Source of the DNA: Rubrivivax sp.
GTDB lineage: Bacteria > Pseudomonadota > Gammaproteobacteria > Burkholderiales > Burkholderiaceae_C
DNA: 64,000 nt
Assembly: GCA_016707445.1 (NCBI GenBank)
Contig: JADJHR010000005.1
Span: 434,001 to 498,000 of the forward strand
Reading direction: 5' to 3'
Shown: positions 24,920-32,579 of the stretch, in pieces
How positions within the stretch are numbered: the stretch's first letter is position 1
Layout: every line of letters starts with the position of its first letter
The notes under the pieces: generated by a model
What the model saw: the letters and a program-made list of their open reading frames with translations, nothing else
Told to the model about the DNA's origin: nothing
The model's database searches: none
Program-made: the position numbers and the translations under genes

Positions 24920-26095
24920 ATGAATTCCCGCCGCTTCCACCTCATCACCGGCGCCGCCGCAGCGGCAGCGCTGGCGTTCGGCATGCACCACGCGCACGCT
25001 CAGGCCGACACCCTGAAGATCGGTGTCATCCTGCCGATGACCGGGCAGCAGGCCTCGACCGGCAAGCAGATCGACGCCGCCATCAAGCTGTGGATGGCGC
25101 AGAACGGCAACAAGGCCGGCGGCAAGACGGTCGAGGTCATCGTCAAGGACGACGCCGGCATTCCCGACACCACGCGCCGTCTGGCGCAGGAACTGGTGGT
25201 CAACGACAAGGTGGTGGCGCTGGCCGGCTTCGGCATCACGCCGTCGGCGCTGGCTACGGCACCGATCGCCACGCAAAGCAAGACGCCGATGGTGGTGATG
25301 GCGGCGGCGACGTCGGCCATCACCGCAGCCAGCCCGTATGTCGTGCGCACCAGTTTCACGCTGCCGCAGGCAGCCGTCGGCCTGGCCGAGTGGGCGACCA
25401 AGAACAAGATCGGCAAGGTGGTGACGCTGGTGGCCGACTACGGCCCCGGCAACGACGCCGAAAAGTACTTTGCCGAGCGCATGACGCTCAACGGCGGCAA
25501 GGTGCTGGACAAACTGCGCACGCCGCTGCGCAGCCCCGACTTCGCACCGGTGCTGCAGAAGGTGCGTGACGCCGCGCCCGACGCGCTGTTCGTCTTTCTG
25601 CCGTCGGGCCAGGGCGCGCAGTTCATGAAGCAGTTTGGCGAACGCGGTCTGGACAAGGCCGGCATCCGGCTGATCGCCACCGGCGACGTGACAGACGATG
25701 ATCAGTTGAACGACATGGGCGATGTCGCGCTGGGCGTGGTCAGCTCGCACCACTACTCGGCGGCGCACGACAGCCCGGCGAACAAGAAGTTCGTCGCTGC
25801 CTTCGAAGCCGCCAACAAGTTCCGCCCCAACTTCATGGCCGTGGGCGGCTACGACGGCATGCGAGTGATCTACAACGCGCTCAACGCCAGCAAGGGTGCA
25901 CGCGGCGAGGCGCTGCTGAACGCGATGAAGGGCCAGCTGTTCGAGAGCCCGCGCGGCCCGGTGCTGATCGACGCGCAGACCCGCGACATCGTGCAGGACA
26001 TCTACATCCGCAAGGTCGAGAAGAAGAACGGCCAGCTGTGGAACATCGAGTTCGATTCGATCAAGCAGATGAAAGACCCGGGCAAGAGCAAGTGA
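24920..26095 (+). CDS. Branched-chain-type ABC transporter periplasmic binding protein
   Basis: 391 residues, beginning with a secretory signal peptide (ITGAAAAAALAFGMHHAHAQA). The mature start DTLKIGVILPMTGQQASTGKQI is the classical LivK/type I periplasmic-binding fold opening. Also seen are DAGIPDTTRRLAQELV and FMAVGGYDGMRVIYNAL. It captures the transported solute for the LivHMGF-like permease encoded next (10-base gap). Binding proteins of this class in Burkholderiales often carry aromatic acids. The neighbouring vanAB suggests vanillate or a related methoxylated acid, but the pocket cannot be read. Confidence 0.92.
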   Translation: MNSRRFHLITGAAAAAALAFGMHHAHAQADTLKIGVILPMTGQQASTGKQIDAAIKLWMAQNGNKAGGKTVEVIVKDDAGIPDTTRRLAQELVVNDKVVALAGFGITPSALATAPIATQSKTPMVVMAAATSAITAASPYVVRTSFTLPQAAVGLAEWATKNKIGKVVTLVADYGPGNDAEKYFAERMTLNGGKVLDKLRTPLRSPDFAPVLQKVRDAAPDALFVFLPSGQGAQFMKQFGERGLDKAGIRLIATGDVTDDDQLNDMGDVALGVVSSHHYSAAHDSPANKKFVAAFEAANKFRPNFMAVGGYDGMRVIYNALNASKGARGEALLNAMKGQLFESPRGPVLIDAQTRDIVQDIYIRKVEKKNGQLWNIEFDSIKQMKDPGKSK

Positions 26096-26105
26096 TCCTG
26101 CGGCG

Positions 26106-26978
26106 ATGCTGACGCTGCTCTTCGACGGCATCGCCTACGGCATGCTGCTGTTCGTGCTGGCCCTCGGGCTGGCGGTGACCATGGGCCTGATGAACTTCAT
26201 CAACCTGGCCCATGGCGCCTTTGCGATGGCCGGCGGCTACATCCTGGTGCTGCTGATGAACCGCGCCGGCTGGCCCTTCCTGGCCTGCCTGCCGGCGGCC
26301 TTCGTGCTGACGGCACTTCTGGGCGCGCTGCTCGAGCGCACGATCTACCGCCCGATGTACGGCAGGCCTCACCTCGATCAGGTGCTGTTCTCGATCGGCC
26401 TGACCTTCATGGCCGTGGCCGCGGTCGACTACGTGATGGGCAGCTCGCAGCAGAACGTCCAGCTGCCCGACTGGCTGCGCCAGCGTTTCGAGTTCGGCAG
26501 CGGCGCCTGGCAACTGGGCATGGGGGCCTACCGCGTGTTCATCGTGATCAGCTGCGTGGCGCTGGCGCTGATGCTGCAGGCCGTGCTGTCGCGTACGCGC
26601 TTCGGCAGCCGGCTGCGTGCGGCCGTGGATGACCCTCGGGTGGCGGCGGGGCTGGGCATTCCGGTCGACCGCATCTTCTTGCTGACCTTTGCCGTCGGCT
26701 CGGGCCTGGCCGGGCTCGGCGGCGCACTGGGTGCCGACATCCTGGGCGTGGAGCCGAGCTTTCCGCTGAAGTTCATGGTCTATTTCCTGATCGTCTGCGC
26801 CGTCGGCGGCACCAGTTCGATCACCGGGCCCCTGGTCGCGGCGCTGGCCCTGGGCATTGCCGACGTGCTGGGCAAGTACTACGTGCCCAAGCTGGGCGGC
26901 TTCATCGTCTATGTCCTGATGATCGCCATCCTGCTGTGGCGCCCGCAGGGCCTGTTCAGCCGCGAGGCCAGGCGATGA
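26106..26978 (+). CDS. Branched-chain-type ABC transporter permease, LivH family
   Basis: 290 residues, all hydrophobic with about eight membrane segments. The LivH hallmark MNFINLAHGAFAMAGGYI is near the N-terminus. The coupling region DPRVAAGLGIPVDRIFLLTF contacts the ATPase, and PLVAALALGIADVLGKYYVP is near the end. It forms half of the membrane channel with LivM. The stop overlaps the livM start as ATGA. Confidence 0.93.
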   Translation: MLTLLFDGIAYGMLLFVLALGLAVTMGLMNFINLAHGAFAMAGGYILVLLMNRAGWPFLACLPAAFVLTALLGALLERTIYRPMYGRPHLDQVLFSIGLTFMAVAAVDYVMGSSQQNVQLPDWLRQRFEFGSGAWQLGMGAYRVFIVISCVALALMLQAVLSRTRFGSRLRAAVDDPRVAAGLGIPVDRIFLLTFAVGSGLAGLGGALGADILGVEPSFPLKFMVYFLIVCAVGGTSSITGPLVAALALGIADVLGKYYVPKLGGFIVYVLMIAILLWRPQGLFSREARR

Positions 26979-27935
26979 AGGCCGCCGAAACGCTGCGGGC
27001 GCCGTCGCGCTGGCGGCCCTGGGAAGTGGCCTTGTGGGCGCTGATCTGGGTCATGGCGCTGGTCTTTGGCCAGCATGCGGCGCTGATCAACGAGATCGCC
27101 ATCCTGGGCCTGTTCGCGCTCAGCCTGGACCTGATCCTGGGTTACGCGGGCATCGTGTCGCTGGGCCATGCCGCCTACTTCGGTGTCGGCGCCTACAGCG
27201 CGGCGCTGTTTGCCAAATACGTGATGCCGGATCCCCTGGTCGGGTTGGCCGTGGGCACGGCGCTGGGGGCCCTGCTGGGGCTGCTGACCACCCCGCTGAT
27301 CGTGCGTGGTACCGACCTGACGCGGCTGATGGTGACCATGGGCGTGGCCTTGGTGCTGCTCGAGCTGGCGAACAAGTTTTCCGAGTTCACCGGCGGCGCC
27401 GATGGCCTGCAGGGCGTGGTGATGGGCCCCCTGCTCGGCCATTTCGACTTCGACCTCGGCGCGCGTGGCTTCGTTCTATTCGCTGGCGGTGCTCTTCGTC
27501 GCCTTCGTGCTCATGCGGCGCATCGTGCATTCGCCGCTGGGCCTGTCGATGCAGGCGCTGCGCGACAACCGGCTGCGGCTGACGGCGCTGGGCCTGTCGG
27601 TGAACGGGCGGCTGGCGGCGGTCTACACGCTGGCCGCAGCGCTGGCCGGGGCGGCCGGGGCGCTGCTGGCACAGACCACCGGCTTCGCGTCGCTGGACGT
27701 GTTCGAGTTCCACCGCAGTGCCGACGTGATGCTGGCGCTGATCATCGGCGGCGCCGGCTGGCTGTGGGGCGGACTGATCGGTGCCATCGGCTTCAAGCTG
27801 ATGCACGATCTGTTGTCCGAAGTCACGCCTCAGTACTGGACTTTCTGGATCGGACTGTTCCTGGTGCTGTTGATGCTGATCGGCCGTGAGCGGCTGTTCA
27901 GGCCCTGGACCTGGTTCAGCAAGGCGCGGACATGA
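26975..27935 (+). pseudogene. Branched-chain-type ABC transporter permease, LivM family, frameshifted
   Basis: The N-terminal half carries the LivM signature SLDLILGYAGIVSLGHAAYFG and VRGTDLTRLMVTMGVALVLLE. After LGHFDFDLG (about 27460) the frame is lost. The downstream half continues in the +1 frame as ASFYSLAVLFVAFVLMRR, with the coupling region SPLGLSMQALRDNRLR and the terminal helices, ending at TGA 27933-27935. The break lies in the alternating run ggcgcgcg (27458-27465), where one extra base or two missing bases would explain it. Intact, the protein would have about 320 residues. The flanking livH, livG and livF are intact, so I suspect either a sequencing slip or a very recent lesion. 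Confidence 0.88.
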
Positions 27936-28693
27936 ACGCGCCCGTGCTGCGCACCGAGCGCCTGGTCAAGCGCTTCGGCGGCATCACCGCCACCGACCAC
28001 GTCAGCCTGAACGTCGAACAAGGCGCGCGCCATGCCTTGATCGGCCCCAACGGCGCGGGCAAGACCACGCTCATCAACCTGCTCACGGGCGTGACGGCAC
28101 CGACCTCGGGCCGCGTCTACCTGCGCGACCGCGACATCACCGATCTGGCGCCGCAACGGCGCGTGGCGCTGGGCCTGGTGCGCACCTTTCAGATCAACCA
28201 GCTGTTCAGCAGCCTGACGCCGCTGCAGAGCCTGGCGCTGGCGGTGGCCGGGCGCGAAGACGCGGCACACCGCTGGTGGCGGCCGATGGGCCATGACCTG
28301 GCCATCGCCGCCGAGTGCGAGACGCTGCTGACACGGTTCAGGCTGCATGAACTGGCCGACCGCCCGACGCGCGAGCTGCCCTACGGCAAGCGCCGATTGC
28401 TCGAGATCGCGCTGGCCGTGGCCCTGAAGCCCAGCGTGCTGCTGCTCGACGAACCCGCGGCCGGTGTGCCGGCGGCCGAGCGACAGGACATCCTGGACAC
28501 GGTGGCCGCACTGCCCGCCGAGGTCTGCGTGCTGCTGATCGAGCACGACATGGACCTGGTGTTCAGCTTTGCCCGGCGCCTGACAGTGCTCGTCAACGGT
28601 GCCGTGCTGACCGAGGGCACGCCGGCGCAGATCGCTGCCGACCCCCAGGTCAAGGCCGTGTATCTGGGTGACATGAGCATCGCCCATGGCTGA
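27932..28693 (+). CDS. Branched-chain-type ABC transporter ATP-binding protein, LivG family
   Basis: 253 residues. Walker A is GPNGAGKTTLINLL, the LivG-specific VRTFQINQLFSSLTPLQSL is the Q-loop region, the signature is TRELPYGKRRLLEIA, and Walker B is VLLLDEPAAG, followed by the His switch IEHDMDLV. The normal LSYGxQR signature is altered to LPYGKRR, which is common in this subfamily. ATGA overlap with livM and an 8-base overlap with livF. Confidence 0.94.
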   Translation: MNAPVLRTERLVKRFGGITATDHVSLNVEQGARHALIGPNGAGKTTLINLLTGVTAPTSGRVYLRDRDITDLAPQRRVALGLVRTFQINQLFSSLTPLQSLALAVAGREDAAHRWWRPMGHDLAIAAECETLLTRFRLHELADRPTRELPYGKRRLLEIALAVALKPSVLLLDEPAAGVPAAERQDILDTVAALPAEVCVLLIEHDMDLVFSFARRLTVLVNGAVLTEGTPAQIAADPQVKAVYLGDMSIAHG

Positions 28694-29396
28694 ACCCCTG
28701 CTCGAAGTCGAGGGCCTGAGCTGCGGCTACGGCGACGCCGTGGTGCTCAGCGACGTCGGCTTCAGGCTCGAAGCCGGGCGCTCGATGGCGCTGCTGGGGC
28801 GCAACGGCACCGGCAAGACCACCTTGATCGACACGCTGGTTGGGGTGACGCAGCGCCATGCCGGCCGCATCCGCCTGGCCGGGCAGGACCTGCACACGAT
28901 GCCGGTGCACCGCCGCGCGGCCGCCGGCATCGGCTGGGTGCCGCAGGAGCGTTGCATCTTCAAGTCACTGACCGTCGAAGAGAACCTGACTGCCGTCGCG
29001 CGCCCCGGTGCCTGGAACCTGGCGCGGGTGTTCGCGCTCTTTCCGCGCCTGGCCGAGCGCCGTCACAACCTGGGCACGGCGCTGTCGGGCGGCGAGCAGC
29101 AGATGCTGGCTTTCGCCCGTGCGCTGGTGCTCAACCCCAGACTGCTGCTGCTGGACGAGCCGCTGGAGGGTCTGGCGCCGATCATCGTGACCGAGCTGCT
29201 GCACGCCATCCGCCGCGTGGCGCGCGACGAGGGCCTGCCGTCGATCGTGGTCGAACAGCACCCTCAGCTGGTGCTGGGCGTGACCGACGACGCCATCGTG
29301 CTCGACCGCGGCGGCATTGCCTACCGGGCCAGCTGCGAGGCGCTGCGCGACGACCCGTCGCCGCTGGACACCTGGCTGGGCGTGGCGGCGCGATAG
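28686..29396 (+). CDS. Branched-chain-type ABC transporter ATP-binding protein, LivF family
   Basis: 236 residues. Walker A is GRNGTGKTTLIDTL, followed by the LivF-type GIGWVPQERCIFKSLTVEENL; the signature is LSGGEQQMLAFARAL, Walker B is LLLLDEPLEGL and the H-loop is VVEQH. It is the last gene of the transporter. Its final 76 bases overlap the 3' end of the convergent dusC gene, so the ends of two unrelated proteins are encoded on opposite strands of the same DNA. Confidence 0.94.
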   Translation: MAEPLLEVEGLSCGYGDAVVLSDVGFRLEAGRSMALLGRNGTGKTTLIDTLVGVTQRHAGRIRLAGQDLHTMPVHRRAAAGIGWVPQERCIFKSLTVEENLTAVARPGAWNLARVFALFPRLAERRHNLGTALSGGEQQMLAFARALVLNPRLLLLDEPLEGLAPIIVTELLHAIRRVARDEGLPSIVVEQHPQLVLGVTDDAIVLDRGGIAYRASCEALRDDPSPLDTWLGVAAR

Positions 29397-30349
29397 AGCA
29401 GGCGCTGCGCCTCGGTCTCGGCCAGCAGCCAGGCGTCGACCTGGTCCACCGTGGTCAGGGTGCGCACGCTTTCATAGGCCGCCTGGGCCGCGTCGAAGCG
29501 CCGCCGCAGCAGGTTCAGCCACTGCTTGAGCCGGCCCGGTCGGTGGCGCGGCTCGACGTGCAGCGCCACCCGCTGCCAATAGCGCGACAGCAGCGGCAGC
29601 AGGGCCGGCCAGCCCGACCAGCGCTGGCCCCGCAGCGCCAGCGCCAGCCCCGGGTCGGCCACGATGCCGCGGCCCAGCATGATGGCGTCGCAGCCGCTCA
29701 CCGCCAGGCAACGTTCGGCATCGGCCGCCGTCCACACCTCGCCGTTGGCCACCACCGGAATCGGCACCGCGGTGCGCACCTCGGCAATCTGCTCCCAGTA
29801 GGCGGGTGGTCGGTAGCCATGGGCCTTGGTGCGCGCGTGCACCACCAGTTCATCGGCGCCGCCGTCGACGATGGCCTGCGCATTGGCCAGCAGGCGCGAG
29901 CTGTCGCTGGTGCCCAGCCGCATCTTGGCCGACACCGGCAGCTGCGCCGGCACGGCACGCCGCACGGCGCGAACGATGCGAAACACCAGCTCGGGTTCGT
30001 CCAGCAGCACCGCGCCACCGCGATGCCGGTTCACCGTCTTCGCCGGGCAACCGAAGTTCAGGTCCACGCCCTCGGGGCCCAGCGTGGCCAGCCGCGCCGC
30101 GTTGTCGGCCAGGCAGTCCGGGTCGGAGCCCAGCAGCTGCGGCCGCACCGGCACGCCGGCGGCTGTGCGGCCACCGTTCAGCAGCTCGGGAACGATGCGC
30201 GTGAACACGCGCTCGGGCAGCAGCTGGTCGGTGATGCGGATGAACTCGGACACACAGCGGTCGACGCCGCCCACCTGCGTGATCACGTCGCGCAGGCTGT
30301 GGTCGAGCAGCCCTTCCATCGGGGCCAGCAGGATGCGCGGCGGGCTCAA
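29321..30349 (-). CDS. dusC: tRNA-dihydrouridine synthase C
   Basis: TIM-barrel flavoprotein reducing uridine to dihydrouridine in tRNA (position 16 for DusC). It shows ILLAPMEGLLDHSLRDVIT at the start, VDLNFGCPAKTVNRHRGGA with the catalytic Cys, VSAKMRLG, ADELVVHARTKAHGY and CDAIMLGRG. The DusC-type specificity features (SEFIRITDQLLP) support the C class over A or B. I use TTG 30349, which gives the family-like start (LSPPRILLAPMEG); a TTG at 30430 would add 27 residues and neither has a clear Shine-Dalgarno. The final 25 codons overlap livF, and the tail after that point is low-similarity Ser/Gln-rich sequence. Confidence 0.85.
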   Translation of the reverse strand: MSPPRILLAPMEGLLDHSLRDVITQVGGVDRCVSEFIRITDQLLPERVFTRIVPELLNGGRTAAGVPVRPQLLGSDPDCLADNAARLATLGPEGVDLNFGCPAKTVNRHRGGAVLLDEPELVFRIVRAVRRAVPAQLPVSAKMRLGTSDSSRLLANAQAIVDGGADELVVHARTKAHGYRPPAYWEQIAEVRTAVPIPVVANGEVWTAADAERCLAVSGCDAIMLGRGIVADPGLALALRGQRWSGWPALLPLLSRYWQRVALHVEPRHRPGRLKQWLNLLRRRFDAAQAAYESVRTLTTVDQVDAWLLAETEAQRLLYRAATPSQVSSGDGSSRSASQLAR

Positions 30350-30516
30350 GCGATGCGGCAGCGGCTGCGCGCCAAGGGCAAGGGGGAGTGTGGGGCGGGC
30401 AGCATCATCGGCGCGGTGGTTGGGTCGCAAAGGGCGGGATCATGCCGCACCCGACCGCGCCCGACCGCACCGGGGCGACGGCGACAATCGCCAACCCCCA
30501 TTCGACACCGCCGCCC

Positions 30517-31905
30517 ATGACCGTCATCCTGAAGAAGCCCCAAACCGGCTCCGTCCCCCTGCACGTCGTCGACGCTGCCGGCTTTGCGGCCGCGTCGGGC
30601 GCGCTGTCGCCGATGCAGCGCCAATGGCTGGCGACGCTGGGCTTCCAGGGCGCACCCGACACGCACGCCCTGCTGCCTGGCGACGACGGGCGGCTGGCTG
30701 CTGTGTGGGCGGGCGCGCGCGTCGGCAGCCCCTGGGCACTGGCCTTGCTTCCGCGCGCCTTGCCGGCAGGCCGCTACCACCTGGCCGAGGGCGGTGTGGC
30801 GCTTGACCCGGCCCTGCTGGCGATGGCCTGGCAGCTTGGCAGCTACAGCTTCGGCCGTTACAAGGCGCCGGCGCGCGAAACGGCGCAGCTGCAACTGGCG
30901 CCGGGCACCGCCGCGCAGCGCGGGCTGATGGTGGCCGAGGCGATGACGCTGGTGCGCGACCTCGTCAACACTCCGGCCGAAGACCTGGGCCCGGCGCAGC
31001 TGGCGCAGGCCGCGCAGAAGCTGGCCAAGGCGCATGGCGCCAGGTTCAGCCAGGTGGTGGGCGACGCCTTGCTGAAGAAGAACTTCCCGGCCATCCATGC
31101 GGTCGGCCGGGCCGCCGACGCGGCCACCCGGGCGCCGCGGCTGATCGAGCTGAACTGGGGCAAGCCCAAGGACCCGAAGCTGACGCTGGTGGGCAAGGGC
31201 GTGTGCTTCGACAGCGGTGGGCTCGACATCAAGTCGGCCGACGGCATGCGTTTGATGAAGAAGGACATGGGCGGCGCTGCGCATGTGCTGGGGCTGGCGC
31301 AGATGATCATGGCAGCCAGGCTGCCGGTGCGGCTGCAGGTCTTGATCCCGGCGGTGGAGAACGCGATCGCCGGCAACGCCTTCCGGCCCGGTGACGTGTT
31401 CAAGACGCGCAAGGGCCTGCACATCGAGATCGGCAACACCGATGCCGAGGGCCGCGTGATCCTGTGCGACGCGCTGGCCTACGGTGCCGAGGGCAAGCCC
31501 GAGCTGATGATCGACATGGCCACGCTGACCGGTGCTGCCCGCGTGGCGCTGGGCGGCCAGCTGCCGGCGCTGTTCTGCCGCCGCATGACGCTGGCGCGCG
31601 AGCTGGTCGACCGCGGCCTGGCGCTGCAGGATCCGCTGTGGCATCTGCCGCTGTGGCGCGACTATCACGGCGGCATCGAGAGCGACATCGCCGACATCGT
31701 CAACACCGGCAAGGGCCCGGCCGGGGGGGCGATCAACGCGGCGCTGTTCCTCGACGACTTCGTGCCCGCCGACCTCGACTGGCTGCACCTGGACATCTTC
31801 GCCTGGAACGACAGCGCACGACCGGGCCGGCCGAGCGGTGGCGACGCGCAGGCGCTGCGCACGCTGCTGAGCTACCTTGAAGAGCGCTTCAGCACGCCGC
31901 GCTGA
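30517..31905 (+). CDS. M17 leucyl aminopeptidase family protein
   Basis: 462 residues. The two-metal site is clear: LTLVGKGVCFDSGGLDIK supplies the Lys and Asp ligands, MKKDMGGAAHVLG follows, and the family signature NTDAEGRVILCDAL supplies Asp and Glu. The N-terminal domain is poorly conserved, as in PepB-like members. ATG at 30517 gives MTVILKKPQTG; GACAAT (30483-30488) 28 bases before it is a possible -10. It is a cytoplasmic peptidase releasing N-terminal residues from peptides and is unrelated to its neighbours. Confidence 0.9.
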   Translation: MTVILKKPQTGSVPLHVVDAAGFAAASGALSPMQRQWLATLGFQGAPDTHALLPGDDGRLAAVWAGARVGSPWALALLPRALPAGRYHLAEGGVALDPALLAMAWQLGSYSFGRYKAPARETAQLQLAPGTAAQRGLMVAEAMTLVRDLVNTPAEDLGPAQLAQAAQKLAKAHGARFSQVVGDALLKKNFPAIHAVGRAADAATRAPRLIELNWGKPKDPKLTLVGKGVCFDSGGLDIKSADGMRLMKKDMGGAAHVLGLAQMIMAARLPVRLQVLIPAVENAIAGNAFRPGDVFKTRKGLHIEIGNTDAEGRVILCDALAYGAEGKPELMIDMATLTGAARVALGGQLPALFCRRMTLARELVDRGLALQDPLWHLPLWRDYHGGIESDIADIVNTGKGPAGGAINAALFLDDFVPADLDWLHLDIFAWNDSARPGRPSGGDAQALRTLLSYLEERFSTPR

Positions 31906-31957
31906 AAGACCACGGCGCGCGACACAATCGGCCGATCAAGGCGCACGAGGAGACCGC

Positions 31958-32500
31958 ATGACGACCTGGGCCTATGCATGCCGACCCTGCAAGGGCAGGG
32001 CCGAATGGTGGGTGGCACGCGAGCTTGTCGACGCGATGGCGCCCGAGGTGCAGATCCTGCAGGTGCAGGCCGGTGGCGCCTGGGCCTGTGCGGTGGTCGA
32101 TCGGCAGCGGATGCAGGCCGTCGACGGATCGCTGTTGCGCCAGGCGCTCGCGTCCAGTGCCGACGAGTGCCCCGATTGCCTGCCTGTCGCTGCACCCAAG
32201 GTCGAATTGCCCGAGGCAGAACAAGACACCACCCCGGCCGGCCAGGTGCAGGCGGCGGCGGTGTCGCTGCAGGGGCGGCGCTTTCTGGTCGTGCTGACTT
32301 CGCTGGGCGTCGTTGCCAGCCCCGGCGAAGCCGACATGTTGAGCGCCGACCTGAGTGCGCGCTTCGGCGGCACCGAGGTCGTGCTGATGGGCCAGGCCGA
32401 CGACGGCACGCCGCACTACCACGGCAACCCGATGCTGCTGGACCTGCTGGCCGACCTGCCGCTGGACCGCCTGCCCTGGAAGGCCTACCCATTGCGCTGA
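31958..32500 (+). CDS. Conserved-looking hypothetical protein
   Basis: 180 residues, not recognised. Start ATG 31958 is preceded by GAGGAG at five to six bases, and CACAAT (31923-31928) could be its -10. No signal peptide or membrane segment is seen. The N-terminus has a paired Cys (YACRPCKGRAEWW) and there is a second pair (DECPDCLP) near residue 70, spacing that could bind a metal, but they may be fortuitous. The C-terminal half (FLVVLTSLGVVASPGEAD, then GTPHYHGNPMLLDLLADLP) looks folded and ends right before the macroglobulin gene. Codon use is like its neighbours. I assign no function. Confidence 0.6.
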   Translation: MTTWAYACRPCKGRAEWWVARELVDAMAPEVQILQVQAGGAWACAVVDRQRMQAVDGSLLRQALASSADECPDCLPVAAPKVELPEAEQDTTPAGQVQAAAVSLQGRRFLVVLTSLGVVASPGEADMLSADLSARFGGTEVVLMGQADDGTPHYHGNPMLLDLLADLPLDRLPWKAYPLR

Positions 32501-32579
32501 GCCGCGCGCCGTCGGTGGGCTGTCGGTGGGCGTCGTCTGCCCTAGACTGCGCCCCGGTCCAGCCTGAGCGAGCCTCCCC

